Notes under the pieces: generated by a model | Told to the model about the DNA's origin: nothing | Databases searched by the model: none | Seen by the model: the letters and a program-made list of their open reading frames with translations, nothing else | Made by a program: the position numbers and the translations under genes | Origin: JACCZR01 sp963830065 | Lineage (GTDB): Bacteria > Actinomycetota > Thermoleophilia > Solirubrobacterales > Thermoleophilaceae | Direction of reading: 5' to 3' | Assembly (NCBI GenBank): GCA_963830065.1 | Contig: CAWHLA010000006.1 | Location: forward strand, 1-64,000 | Length of the DNA stretch: 64,000 bases | In this document: piece by piece, positions 20,002 to 29,494 of the stretch | Numbering within the stretch: the first letter of the stretch is position 1 | How the letters are laid out: each line of letters begins with the position of its first letter

Positions 20002-21186
20002 ATGACCCGAGCTGTGGTCTGCGGAGCAGGGGCCGCGGGACTGGCCTCGGCCGCGTGCCTGAAGCAGGCCGGGTTCGAGCCGGTCGTGCTCGAGCGCAGC
20101 GGCGGCGTCGGCGCCAGCTGGCGCGAGCGCTACGAGGGACTGAGGCTGAACACTCTCGGCTGGATGTCAACCCTGCCGGGCTACCGCGCGACCCGCCGCA
20201 AGTACGGGGAGTACCCCACCCGCGAAGAGTGGATCCGTTACCTCGAGGACTACCGCCGTCACCACGAGCTCGACCTCCGTTTCGGCGTGGACGTCGACCG
20301 CATCGATCCCGACGACAGCGGGTGGTTGGTCTCCAACTCGGACGGCGAGCACCCAGCGCCGGTGGTGGTCGTCGCCACCGGCCAGGACCGCGAGCCCTAC
20401 ACCCCCGACTGGCCGGGCAGGGACGAGTTCCCAGGCGAGCTGACCCACGCCTCGCAGTTCCGCACGGCGCAGCCATTCCGCGACCGCGAGGTGCTCGTGG
20501 TCGGCCCCGGCAACACGGGGAGCGAGCTCGCGGCGTTTCTCGTCGCCGGAGGCGCGCGGCGCGTCGTCGCATCCATGCGCACGCCGCCCAGCATCTTCCC
20601 GCGGAAGTGGCTGGGTATACCGATCAACCTCTCCGGGGCCCTCATGGAGACGATGCCCACCCGCATGGCCGACGCCATGGGTCGGGCGAGCCAGCGGATG
20701 ATCTACGGCGACCTCACCAAGTACGGGCTCCCGCTGCCGGAGATGGGCGTCAAGTCCTCGGTGGAGCAGCGGTTCGTCGCGCCCGCGATCGACGCCGGGT
20801 TCGTCGACGCGGTCAAGCAGGGCCGCATCGAGCTGGTGACGACGATCGATCGCTTCGAGGGCGAGGAGGTCGTCCTCTCCGACGGCACCCGTCTGCGCCC
20901 CGACTCGGTGCTGTGCGCCACGGGCTACCGCCGCGGCCTCGAGCCGCTGGTCGGCCACCTCGGCGTGCTGGACGACCAGGGGCTACCCAAGAGCCGGCCT
21001 GCCGTCGAGGTCGCCGAGGCGCCCAACCTCTTGTTCGTCGGCTACACGCCCCGCGTCGGGGGATCGCTGCGCGCGATTCGGTTCGACGCCCGGCGCGCGG
21101 CGAGGGCCGCGCGCAAGCGTCACCAGCGCCACCAGGTCGCTCAGCCGACCCGGAGCTCCGTCCGCCGGCTCCGAGCCCCGTGGTGA
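20002..21186 (+). CDS. Flavin-dependent monooxygenase (FMO family)
   Basis: A 394-residue class B flavoprotein monooxygenase. FAD binds GAGAAGLASAACL at the N-terminus and NADPH binds GPGNTGSELAAFL in the middle. The FMO-type linker FPGELTHASQF lies between them. The C-terminal ATGYRRG is a further family mark. The substrate may be a soft nucleophile or a ketone; the exact type cannot be told. It carries no signal peptide and has a basic C-terminal tail (RAARAARKRHQRHQ). It is followed 40 bases later by the patatin gene, in the same direction. Confidence 0.85.
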   Translation: MTRAVVCGAGAAGLASAACLKQAGFEPVVLERSGGVGASWRERYEGLRLNTLGWMSTLPGYRATRRKYGEYPTREEWIRYLEDYRRHHELDLRFGVDVDRIDPDDSGWLVSNSDGEHPAPVVVVATGQDREPYTPDWPGRDEFPGELTHASQFRTAQPFRDREVLVVGPGNTGSELAAFLVAGGARRVVASMRTPPSIFPRKWLGIPINLSGALMETMPTRMADAMGRASQRMIYGDLTKYGLPLPEMGVKSSVEQRFVAPAIDAGFVDAVKQGRIELVTTIDRFEGEEVVLSDGTRLRPDSVLCATGYRRGLEPLVGHLGVLDDQGLPKSRPAVEVAEAPNLLFVGYTPRVGGSLRAIRFDARRAARAARKRHQRHQVAQPTRSSVRRLRAPW

Positions 21187-21226
21187 TCGGCGCCCCCACC
21201 TAGCGGCGATTGGCCACACTCCCCCT

Positions 21227-22063
21227 GTGGCCCCGGGCAAGATCGCGTTCGTCCTCGGCGGCGGTGGCCAGCTGGGCGCCCACGAGGTGGGGATGCTCCA
21301 GGCGCTCGTCGAGGCCGAGATCAAGCCGGACCTGGTTGCCGGCACCTCGATCGGTGCCATCAACGGGGCCGCCGTAGCTGCTGATCCCACGCCCGAGGGG
21401 ATCGAGCGACTCGCGAACACCTGGACCGAGATCGAGTCCTCCGACGCCTTCGACGGCTCGGTCGTCGGCCGGCTCGCCACCCTCGCCAAGACCCGCACCC
21501 ACCTCCACGGCATCGGGCCGCTCAAGCGCCTGATGGAACAACAGGCCACGGTGGAGAACATCGAGGACCTGCCCACCCCCTTCCAGTGCGTCGCTGCCTG
21601 CATCGAGACCGCCTCCGAGCGCTGGTTCACCGAGGGCCCGCTCGTCGACGCCGTACTGGCCTCCTGCAGCGTCCCCGGCATCCTCCCGCCCTACCGCATC
21701 GGCGACGAGCACTTCTACGACGGCGGGGTCGTCAACTCGATCCCGGTCAACCGGGCCGTCCAGCTCGGCGCCACCACGATCTACGTGCTCCACGTCGGGC
21801 GCATCGAGCGCGGGCTGGAGGCGCCGCGGTGGCCCTGGGAGGTCGGGCTCGTCGCCTTCGAGATCGCGCGACGGCACCGCTTCCTCGGCGACATGGCCGC
21901 CCTGCCCGACGACGTCGAGGTCCACGTGATGCCCACGGGCCAGGACGAGGCGCCGCGGTTCACCGACCTGTCGCAGTTCCGTTACCGCGATACCTCGAAG
22001 ATCGCCAACCACATCGCCCGCGCCTACGAGGCGTCCAAGGAGTACCTGGCGAAACAGACCTGA
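21227..22063 (+). CDS. Patatin-like phospholipase
   Basis: A 278-residue patatin with the oxyanion loop GGGGQLGAHEVG, the nucleophile elbow GTSIGAING (catalytic Ser in GxSxG) and the dyad motif YDGGVVNSIPV (Asp in DGG). Patatins hydrolyse acyl lipids. No signal peptide is present, so it acts in the cytoplasm or at the inner membrane face. Its TGA overlaps the ATG of the acyltransferase gene, so the pair is coupled and may remodel phospholipid acyl chains together. The start is a GTG. Confidence 0.88.
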   Translation: MAPGKIAFVLGGGGQLGAHEVGMLQALVEAEIKPDLVAGTSIGAINGAAVAADPTPEGIERLANTWTEIESSDAFDGSVVGRLATLAKTRTHLHGIGPLKRLMEQQATVENIEDLPTPFQCVAACIETASERWFTEGPLVDAVLASCSVPGILPPYRIGDEHFYDGGVVNSIPVNRAVQLGATTIYVLHVGRIERGLEAPRWPWEVGLVAFEIARRHRFLGDMAALPDDVEVHVMPTGQDEAPRFTDLSQFRYRDTSKIANHIARAYEASKEYLAKQT

Positions 22064-23070
22064 TGCCCGTCCCGCCCAAGATCGTCAGGCGGCTGATCGT
22101 CGCTCCGCTGGTGGTGGCGGTCGAGCTGGTCGTGCTGATCCTGTCGCCGGTGCTCGCGCTCATCGCGCTCATCGCGAGCCCCTTCACCGGCGGCCTCAGG
22201 CCGCTGCGGTTGCTGGCCATCGCCGTGGCCTGCGTCGGCTACCACCTCGGCGCGACGCTGGCCGTCTTCGGCCTCTGGATCGCCAGCGGCTTCGGCTGGA
22301 AGCTCAAGAGCGAGACCATGGTCCGCGCGCACTACGCCGTGATGCGCTGGTTCGTCGGCGGCATCTACCGGGTCGCCGTGCGGGTGGCCAGGGTCAACGT
22401 GATCTTCGACGAATCCGACGCCACCCACGAGGTGCTGAACGACAAGTCCAAGCCGGTCCTGGTCCTCAGCCGCCACGCCGGCGAGGGCGAGACCCTCTTC
22501 GTCCTCCACGAGCTGCTGACGAGACACGACCGCGGCCCACGGGTGGTCATGCACGAGCGCTTCAAGCTCGACTCGACCATCGACGCGCTGGGCGAACGCC
22601 TGCCCAACCGCTTCGTCGACCCGCGGGGCGGCGACACCGAGGTCGAGATCGCCGCCATGGCCGAGGAGCTCGAGGACACCGGCGCGCTGGTGATCTTCCC
22701 GGAGGGCGTGAACTTCTCCGAGGAGACACGTCGCCGAGGCATCGAGCGCCTGGAGGAGAACGGCTGGCACCGCCAGGCCGAACAGGCCAAGCAGATGACG
22801 AACGTCAGCGCCCCCCGTCCCGGCGGCACTCTGGCAGCGGTCGAAGCCGCCCCCCACTGCGACGTCGTGATCATGGGCCACGACGGCTTCCCCACCGGCT
22901 TCTCGGAAGTCTGGGAGCTGCTCCCAGACCCGCAGACCGTCCACGTCCGTCTCTGGCACCAACCGGCGAGCGAGGTACCCGACGCCCGCGAGGACCAGAT
23001 CGACTGGCTGTTCGCCTGGTGGCGTACGCTCGACACCTGGGTGGACGAACGCCAAGCAGCAGCCAAGTGA
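22063..23070 (+). CDS. PlsC-like acyltransferase, membrane-anchored
   Basis: A 335-residue protein with two N-terminal membrane helices (VVAVELVVLILSPVLALIAL, then LAIAVACVGYHLGATLAVFG). The acyltransferase motifs follow: motif I reads HAGEGE (the family's HX4D, with Glu in place of Asp), and motif III is FPEGVN. It would transfer acyl groups from acyl-CoA/ACP to a glycerolipid acceptor such as lysophosphatidate. The Glu substitution is unusual and worth checking. It is translationally coupled to the upstream patatin and overlaps the following cupin start by GTGA. Confidence 0.8.
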   Translation: MPVPPKIVRRLIVAPLVVAVELVVLILSPVLALIALIASPFTGGLRPLRLLAIAVACVGYHLGATLAVFGLWIASGFGWKLKSETMVRAHYAVMRWFVGGIYRVAVRVARVNVIFDESDATHEVLNDKSKPVLVLSRHAGEGETLFVLHELLTRHDRGPRVVMHERFKLDSTIDALGERLPNRFVDPRGGDTEVEIAAMAEELEDTGALVIFPEGVNFSEETRRRGIERLEENGWHRQAEQAKQMTNVSAPRPGGTLAAVEAAPHCDVVIMGHDGFPTGFSEVWELLPDPQTVHVRLWHQPASEVPDAREDQIDWLFAWWRTLDTWVDERQAAAK

Positions 23071-23408
23071 CCACGCCCGAGCCGATCCCCACCGAGCCGC
23101 AGCCCGGTCGCTTCGCCTATCGCTTCGAGGGCGCCGACCACGGCGCCTCGGTCTCCTTCTTCGTCAGCAACCCCGAGCCCGGGATGGGCCCGTCGCTGCA
23201 CACGCACCCCTACGACGAGACGCACATCCTCGAGGAGGGCAAGGCGACGTACACCGTCGACGGCAAGGAGATCGAGCTCGACGCCGGCCAGGCGCTGGTG
23301 GTGCCGGCCCGCGCCGTGCACACCCTCGTCAACTCCGGCGACGGCCCGCTTCGCCTGATCAGCATCCATCCCGCCCCGCGGATGGAGCAGGAGTACCCGA
23401 AGGCCTGA
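23067..23408 (+). CDS. Cupin-fold protein (paralogue of the first cupin)
   Basis: A 113-residue cupin with GADHGASVS near its N-terminus, first motif LHTHPYDETHILEEG and second motif ARAVHTLVNSG, so all the usual His/Glu ligands are present. It shares the GADHGASVS core and the HPAPR-EQE end with the 16.7 kb cupin, so the two are duplicates. Its GTG overlaps the acyltransferase stop by GTGA, placing it third in the patatin-acyltransferase operon. No specific role can be assigned. Confidence 0.85.
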   Translation: MTTPEPIPTEPQPGRFAYRFEGADHGASVSFFVSNPEPGMGPSLHTHPYDETHILEEGKATYTVDGKEIELDAGQALVVPARAVHTLVNSGDGPLRLISIHPAPRMEQEYPKA

Positions 23409-23411
23409 AGG

Positions 23412-24089
23412 TCAACCGCCGGCGCGCCGGATCGCCGCGTCCATCTCGTCCAGCGGCGACTCCACCACCCCACCGTGGCCCGGCGCCAGCCGCGCCGGCT
23501 CAACCGCCCGCAGCGCCCGGGCGCTCCGAAGCGCCGTAGGCCGGTCCCAGGTAGCGAGCGCCGGCAGCGGGAAACGAGGGTTGATCCGGGCGGTGGTCTC
23601 CACGCCCCCGAGCGTCGAGAACGCGTCGCCGCAGATGAGTGTGCGGTCGCGCGTGTCCAGCAGGGAGATGTGGCCCGGCGTGTGTCCCGGCGTCGGCAGC
23701 ACCTCCAACGACCCGATCCGGTCGCCGGCGTTGACCACCCGGTTCGGCCCGGTCTTCGCGCCCGGGTAGGAACCGCGCAGCTTGGACTGCGCCTCGCCCG
23801 GGTCCATCGACTTGTCCTTCGACAACAGGCGCATCTCGCGCTCGGAGATGATCACCTCGGCGCCGGAGACCATCCCCGCCAGGTCGTCGAGCGAGCCGAT
23901 GTGGTCGCCGTGCGCGTGGGTGAGCACGATGCGAACGATCGGCGCCCCAAGCCGCTCGGCCTCGCGCACGATGCGCTTGGCGCTGGCGAAGATCATCGTG
24001 TCTACGACCGTGAAGCCGTCGTCCTCGCGCACGAGGTACGCGTTCACGAATCCCAGGCGGCTTATGCGGCTGAGATCGGCCACGCGCAT
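23412..24089 (-). CDS. MBL-fold metallo-hydrolase
   Basis: A 225-residue metallo-beta-lactamase-fold protein with the zinc motif THAHGDHIG, the third-ligand histidine in PTPGHTPGHISLL, and the aspartate in CGDAFS; APGHGG gives the last histidine. Members include glyoxalase II, lactonases and RNA-processing enzymes; this one is closest in layout to general hydrolases. No signal peptide is present. It is convergent with the cupin gene and divergent from the alpha/beta hydrolase. Confidence 0.87.
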   Translation of the reverse strand: MRVADLSRISRLGFVNAYLVREDDGFTVVDTMIFASAKRIVREAERLGAPIVRIVLTHAHGDHIGSLDDLAGMVSGAEVIISEREMRLLSKDKSMDPGEAQSKLRGSYPGAKTGPNRVVNAGDRIGSLEVLPTPGHTPGHISLLDTRDRTLICGDAFSTLGGVETTARINPRFPLPALATWDRPTALRSARALRAVEPARLAPGHGGVVESPLDEMDAAIRRAGG

Positions 24090-24127
24090 ATGACTACCAG
24101 GGCCGGCGTTCGCTATCCCTCCTGACC

Positions 24128-25027
24128 ATGCACAGGGAGACCGCCCAGATCCACGGCCAGCCGGTCACCTACCTCCGCGCCGGCGAGGGACCGCCGATCC
24201 TGCTCATCCACGGAATCACTTCGAGCTCGCGGACGTGGCGCGAGGTGATGCCCGGCCTGGCCGAGCACCACGAGGTGATCGCCCCGGACCTCCTGGGCCA
24301 CGGGCACTCGGCCAAGCCGCGCGGCGACTACTCGCTGGGCGCCTACGCCAGCGGCCTTCGCGACCTGCTCACCATGCTCGGGATCGGCCGGGTGACGGTG
24401 GTCGGCCACTCGCTGGGCGGCGGCGTGGCGATGCAGTTCGCCTACCAGTTCCCTGGTCGCCTCGGCCGCTTGGTGCTCGTCGATAGTGGCGGGCTAGGCA
24501 ACGAGGTGGCGCCGTTCCTGCGCGCGGCCACGCTGCCCGGCGCCGAGTACGTCATCCCCGTCCTGTTCAGCTCCCCCCTGCGGGCCACCGGCCGGGCCAT
24601 CGGTTCGGCGCTCGGCAAGCTGGGCGTGCAGGGCAGCGCCAACACCCGCGGCCTCGCCGAGGGCATGGAATCGCTGGGTGACCCCGAAAAGCGCCGCGCC
24701 TTCGTCCACACCGCCCGCTCGGTGATCGACCCCAGGGGTCAACGCGTGGACGCCCGAGACCGCCTCTACCTCTCCAAGGACGTCCCCACCATGGTGGTCT
24801 GGGGCGAGAACGACCACGTCATACCCGTCAGGCACGGCCAGCGCGCGCACGAAATGATGCCCCACAGCCGCTTCGAGCTCGTGCCGGGCGCCGGCCACTT
24901 CGCGCACAACGACGACCCGGAGCGATTCGTGACCCTGTTGAGTGACTTCATCGCCCAGACCGAGGCAGCCGACCTCGACGAGGACCAGATCCGGGCGATG
25001 CTGACGCAGGCCCCCGAGTCCCAGTAG
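24128..25027 (+). CDS. Alpha/beta hydrolase
   Basis: A 299-residue cytoplasmic enzyme with oxyanion motif LLIHGITSSSRTW, nucleophile elbow VVGHSLGGGVAMQFA (Ser), a late acid near MVVWGENDHVIPV (Asp), and the catalytic His in GAGHFAHND. These fit the canonical triad. Specific substrate unknown. The sequence ends in an acidic tail (TEAADLDEDQIRAMLTQAPE). A weak TATCCC box precedes the ATG. Confidence 0.87.
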   Translation: MHRETAQIHGQPVTYLRAGEGPPILLIHGITSSSRTWREVMPGLAEHHEVIAPDLLGHGHSAKPRGDYSLGAYASGLRDLLTMLGIGRVTVVGHSLGGGVAMQFAYQFPGRLGRLVLVDSGGLGNEVAPFLRAATLPGAEYVIPVLFSSPLRATGRAIGSALGKLGVQGSANTRGLAEGMESLGDPEKRRAFVHTARSVIDPRGQRVDARDRLYLSKDVPTMVVWGENDHVIPVRHGQRAHEMMPHSRFELVPGAGHFAHNDDPERFVTLLSDFIAQTEAADLDEDQIRAMLTQAPESQ

Positions 25028-25030
25028 CCT
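25025..25030 (+). promoter_or_regulatory. -10 box for the propeller protein
   Basis: TAGCCT ends 9 bases before the ATG; it overlaps the preceding hydrolase stop codon. Confidence 0.45.
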
Positions 25031-25039
25031 CGTCGGGCC

Positions 25040-26990
25040 ATGGGGCGGGGGGACAAGAGGTTGAGGAGGCGGCGCCGCGTGGCGATCACGCTTCCGATCG
25101 TCTTCATCGGCGCGCTGCTTCTGATCCTGCCCCTCAGCGCGACCGGCCAGCTCGGCGTGCTGAACGACCTCCTGTCACTGGGCCACGCTGGTGGTCAGAC
25201 GCCCACGCCCTCGGCAACCCAGCACAACGCCGAGCCGCCGCTCACCGCGACCCCGCGCGCGAACTGCCTGCCAGGCTCGCGCAAGGAGCCGGGCATCCAG
25301 GGCCGAGTCCCCAACGGCGCCGGCAGTCAGGGCCTGCACTGCAACGTGTCGCTGGTCAGCCACCAGGGCACGTCGGGCGGCTTCAAGGTCCACCGCTACA
25401 CCGACCCCAAGGGCCACGAGTGCGGCTTCTACGACACCGCGCTGCTGTACCCAACCAACGCGCTCAAGCTGAGCGGGACCTCGCAGGGCGTTGCCGCGCT
25501 CGACATGTCCAACCCGGCCCGGCCGCGCCAGACCGCCACGCTCCGCGAGATCCCGATGAACTCGCCGCACGAGTCGCTCGCACTCAACTCAAGGCGCGGG
25601 CTGCTCGCCGCCGTCATGGGCAACCCCTCCACCGCACCCGGGCTGGTCTCCATCTATGACGTGCGCAGCGACTGCCGCCATCCGAAACTCCAGTCGACGC
25701 GGCCGGTCGCCCGCCTCGGCCACGAGAGCGGCTTCTCCGCCGACGGCAGAACCTTCTACGCCACCGGCACCGCGGTGAACGCGATCTCGGCGATCGACGT
25801 GACCAACCCGAAGAACCCCCACTCGATCTGGCAGGGGAACATCACCTCGCACGGGATGTCGCTGAGCCCCGACGGCAACCGCGCCTACCTCGCCGACCCG
25901 GGCGGCGAGCTGGCCGTCCTCGACACCAGCCAGATCCAGGCCCGCCGGTCCAACCCCCAGACCCGGGAGGTCAGCCGGCTGACCTGGAAGGCGGCCTCGA
26001 TCCCGCAGAACGCGATCCCGTTCACGGTCCGCGGGCGCCCGTACCTGATGGAGACCGACGAGTACACGGCCGGGACGAGCGGGGGCGGCAACAAGGACGA
26101 GGTCGGCGCCGCGCGCATCATCGACATCTCCGACGAGCGCCATCCGCGCGTGGTCTCAAATTTGCGCCTGCAGGTCAACCAGCCGGACGACCACAAGGCC
26201 GCCGCGAATGACCCGGGGGCGATGAGTCCGGTCCAGGGCTACGCGGGCCACTACTGCGACGTGTCCACGCCCGTGAACCCGAAGCTCGTCGCCTGCTCGT
26301 TCATCGTCTCCGGGCTGCGCGTGTTCGACATCAGCAAGCTGACCCAGCCCAAGGAGATCGCCTACCACGTCGCGCCCACGCGCCCGCGGTTCGAGAACGG
26401 CTACATGCAGAGCGCGTTCGCGATGTCCAAGCCCACCTTCGCGCCCGAGCGGCGGGAGGTCTGGTACTCCGACGGGGCCACCGGCTTCAACGTGCTCCGG
26501 ATCGACCGGCGGGTGTGGCCCGCCGGCGCCGGCGAGTGTCTGCCGCGCCGGATGCGCATCGGGCGCACCCGGATCGGGCCGATCCGCCTCGGTATGTCGA
26601 AGCGCGCGCTGCTTCGCAGGGTCGCCACGCCCGGTGCGGCGCGGCCGGAAGGCCTACCGCTGGTGCATCGACGGCTCGAGGGGCAAGCGAGTGAGCGCGA
26701 CCTTCGACCGCCGCGGTCGCGTCACGCTCGTCACCTCGACCAGCAACCAGCAGTCCAGCCGCCGCATCCGCCCCGGCAGCCGCGCGCGCCGCCTGCGCCG
26801 CGCCTTCCGCCGCCGCAAGGCGCTGATCCGCGGTGTGGTTCGCGCCCACAAGCGCAGCCGGCTGCTGTTCGGAGTGCGGCGTGGACGGGTGGCCTACGTG
26901 GGCGTCAGCTCGCGGAGCCTGCTCAAGAGCGGCCGCTCGCTGAAGCGTCACCTGCGCTACGCGGGCGTCGTGAACCACACGCAGCGCTAG
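25040..26990 (+). CDS. Secreted beta-propeller protein with LVIVD-like repeats (frame break)
   Basis: A basic N-terminus (RLRRRRRVA) is followed by a signal anchor (ITLPIVFIGALLLILPLSAT). Then come many beta-propeller blades, such as GVAALDMSNPARPRQTATLR, NAISAIDVTNPKNPHSIW and GLRVFDISKLTQPKEIAY, typical of LVIVD repeat proteins. Paired cysteines (CLPGSRKE, then LHCNVS and HECGF) suggest an extracellular fold. After the propeller a small C-terminal domain starts at MRIGRTRIGPIRLGMSKRAL. The frame breaks near 26637, one base off; the true end is the TAG at 26990. About 650 residues. The role may be binding rather than catalysis. Confidence 0.78.
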
Positions 26991-27067
26991 GCACTGCCTC
27001 CCCGCCGGCGGTTGCACCGCGGACCCGGCCAGGGTTACGGTCCGGGCGAGCGACCGAAAGGGAATTC

Positions 27068-27892
27068 ATGGCAACCAGTCCCGCTGACTCCGAGCTGAAG
27101 GGCCGGCATCGCAAGATGTGGGCGTCGGGCGACTACCCAATCATGGTGGAGACGTTCCTTCTGCCCCTCGGACCGGCGCTCGTTCAGGCCTGCGGGATTG
27201 GTCCCGGCATGCGCGTGCTGGACGTCGCGGCCGGCACGGGCAACGCCTCGCTGCCGGCGGCCCAGACCGGCGCCCAGGTGACGGCCAGCGACCTGACGCC
27301 CGAGCTCTTGGAGGCGGGAAAGCGGCGCGCGGAGGCCGAGGGCCTCGAGCTCGAATGGGCCGAGGCCGACGCCGAGAACCTGCCCTTCGAGGACGAGTCG
27401 TTCGACGTCGTCATGTCCTGCATCGGCGCGATGTTCGCTCCGATGCACCAGGACGTGGCCGACGATCTGGTCCGTGTATGCAAGCCGGGCGGCACGATCG
27501 GGATGCTCAACTGGACCCCCGAGGGCATGATCGGCGCGCTGTTCCGCGCCATGGGCCCGTTCGCCCCGAAACCTCCCCCCGGGGCGCAGCCGCCTCCGCT
27601 GTGGGGCGGCGAGGACCACGTCCGCGAGTTGTTCGGGGACCGGGTCGACCTGCACACGCTGGACCGCCACATGCTGGAGATCACCGAGTTCCAGGAGCAA
27701 GACGACTACGGGAAGCACTTCCGTGCCTACTACGGCCCCACGATCGTGGCGGAGGGCAACGCCAAGCGCGACGGCCGCGAGGCTGAGTTCGACGAGGCGT
27801 TCCGGGCCTTCGGCGAGGAGTGGAACCTGGGCTCACCCGACGACGCGCGCTTCGATCAGGAGTACCTGATCGCGGTGGGGACGCGCCGCTAG
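27068..27892 (+). CDS. SAM-dependent methyltransferase
   Basis: A 274-residue class I methyltransferase with motif I MRVLDVAAGTGNASLPAA, motif II SDLTPELLEAG, motif III AEADAENLPFEDESFDVV and motif IV MLNWTPEGMIG. It resembles the Methyltransf_11/25 group, which acts on small molecules such as quinones or phenolics. The ATG has a GAAAGGGA ribosome site. It overlaps the convergent small gene by 4 bases. The substrate is not known. Confidence 0.86.
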   Translation: MATSPADSELKGRHRKMWASGDYPIMVETFLLPLGPALVQACGIGPGMRVLDVAAGTGNASLPAAQTGAQVTASDLTPELLEAGKRRAEAEGLELEWAEADAENLPFEDESFDVVMSCIGAMFAPMHQDVADDLVRVCKPGGTIGMLNWTPEGMIGALFRAMGPFAPKPPPGAQPPPLWGGEDHVRELFGDRVDLHTLDRHMLEITEFQEQDDYGKHFRAYYGPTIVAEGNAKRDGREAEFDEAFRAFGEEWNLGSPDDARFDQEYLIAVGTRR

Positions 27893-28149
27893 GAGCGGGT
27901 GGCGCGGATGTCCGCCAGGACCTCCTCGCCCTCCGCAGAGAGCATCAGGTAGGGCGCCCACGCCTCGTCCAGGCGGTGACCGGCGTCCGGTCGCGGCCTG
28001 ACGATCCAGCCGCGGCGGATGCAGTCCTGGATGCCCTGGTCGGCTTCCTCCCGGCTCAGGCCGAGCGTTGACGCGAGGCCTACGAGGTCGCTGGCGTAGC
28101 GATCCAACCCGTCGAGCACCTGCTCATGGCTCCAAGCCACGTGGGTCAA
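27889..28149 (-). CDS. Small hypothetical helical protein
   Basis: An 86-residue protein from a TTG start, supported by AGGAGG 8 bases before it. The pattern WSHEQVLDGLDRYASDLVGL, ASTLGLSREEADQGIQDCIR, WIVRPRP, LSAEGEEVLADIRATR suggests a small winged-helix-like fold. No DNA-binding role can be proven. It ends 4 bases into the 3' end of the methyltransferase. Confidence 0.55.
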   Translation of the reverse strand: MTHVAWSHEQVLDGLDRYASDLVGLASTLGLSREEADQGIQDCIRRGWIVRPRPDAGHRLDEAWAPYLMLSAEGEEVLADIRATRS

Positions 28150-28180
28150 CGTAGGTCCTCCTCAGGACGGAACGGCGGGC

Positions 28181-29359
28181 TCAGACCAGGCTCCGGTTGG
28201 TCAGCGCGATCTTCGTCTCGTAGTCCGTGTAGCTCCGATACCGCCCGTGCATGAACAGGACCTGGGCGGTGTCGGTGTCCGGGTTGTTGCGGGGCACCAC
28301 CGGGCGCATGTGGTGACGGGGGCTGGTGGTGATCGGCGTCACGTCCCAGGTGGCGCCCTCGTCCTCGGTCCGCCACACCTCGACCTGGAACCAGTCGCCT
28401 TTGCGGCGGGCGAGGTGCAGGATCTCCGGGTTCTCGTGGTCGAGCGCCATCCCGGCCGAGTACATGACCTCGCCGTCGGGGTCGATCGACGGACCGGCCG
28501 TCGTGATCTGCCGCTTGCGCCACTGGCTGCCCGTCCAGCGCGCGTACCAATAGCGGTGATCGCGGTAGCCGGTCGAGCGCGAGAAGGTGGCGAACACGAT
28601 CCGGGGGTGGCCGTCGGCGCCGACCGCGATGTCGTGCACCCATGAGCGCATCTCGTACTCCCACGCGTCGTACACGCGGTCGCCGTCCGTGGGAACGAGC
28701 GGCAGCGGGCCGGCGTCGGACCCATCGGCGCGCTGCCAGCCCACCCCGGGGGTGAACCGGACGTAGAAGGTGCTGGTCGCCCGGTTGCGCGGGTGCGACT
28801 GGTTGTAGGCCGCGTGGATCACGCCGTCGCGCGACGCGTACTTCACGTACGGCCGCTGCGAGCTCTGCGGCTCGTTGTCGTCCATCACCTTGCGGGCCGG
28901 CTCCCAGGTCTCGCCCTCGTCGTCGCTGACCGACATCGTCGGCAGGAAGTTGCCGCCCCGCCAGAACAGGTAGAGCCGCTGGTCGATCGGGGACCAGATC
29001 GGGTTGGGATACGTGTAGCCGTAGCCGCCCTGGGTGTTGGTCGGCACCGTCTTCTCCGGCCCCCAGTTCGCGATCCGCGCCGGCTCGGTGGTGGTGCGGT
29101 GGTAGAGCGGCTTGCCCGCGTGCCGCGAGTAGAAGGCGGTGATTCGCCCGTCCTGGCGCTGGTAGAAGCCGGGGTTGGCGTGGTCGTCGCGCTGGAGCCC
29201 GTCGTGGAGCGTCCGGCTGACGACCTCGCCGGTGTCGTTGTTGTAGGAGGCGACGCGGATGTCGCCGTAGCGGGCGACCCAGCCGAGGATGGTCACGTCG
29301 TCGGCCACCAGGGCGCGGGGCTCGTTGAACCAGCACCACGCGCCTTCGCCGATGTCCAT
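28181..29359 (-). CDS. BNR-repeat (sialidase-like fold) protein
   Basis: A 392-residue protein built from repeated beta strands. Two Asp boxes are visible, SDDEGETWEP and TEDEGATWDV, and it starts with GEGAWCWFNEPRAL, a signature of the BNR_4 family. No signal peptide is seen, unlike most secreted relatives. The fold suggests glycan binding or hydrolysis, but catalytic residues were not assigned. The start has a strong AGGAGG site. It stands alone between a small hypothetical gene and a divergent YCII gene. Confidence 0.8.
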   Translation of the reverse strand: MDIGEGAWCWFNEPRALVADDVTILGWVARYGDIRVASYNNDTGEVVSRTLHDGLQRDDHANPGFYQRQDGRITAFYSRHAGKPLYHRTTTEPARIANWGPEKTVPTNTQGGYGYTYPNPIWSPIDQRLYLFWRGGNFLPTMSVSDDEGETWEPARKVMDDNEPQSSQRPYVKYASRDGVIHAAYNQSHPRNRATSTFYVRFTPGVGWQRADGSDAGPLPLVPTDGDRVYDAWEYEMRSWVHDIAVGADGHPRIVFATFSRSTGYRDHRYWYARWTGSQWRKRQITTAGPSIDPDGEVMYSAGMALDHENPEILHLARRKGDWFQVEVWRTEDEGATWDVTPITTSPRHHMRPVVPRNNPDTDTAQVLFMHGRYRSYTDYETKIALTNRSLV

Positions 29360-29494
29360 GGCCGACCTCCTTCCTGAGGCGAGCCTCTCCCAGCTGACAG
29401 GGCGAGTCAAGGCGGGTGTCCGTTTTGCGCGGGCCCGTTCGTCGTGATAGTGACCGCGGCGAACGGCGCCGCACCAACGACCGGAGGTTCCGAC

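Noticed and set aside
25040..27892. A 950-residue open frame joining the propeller protein to a methyltransferase
   Set aside because: The propeller's true C-terminus continues in another frame to 26990, and the methyltransferase has its own ribosome site and ATG at 27068.
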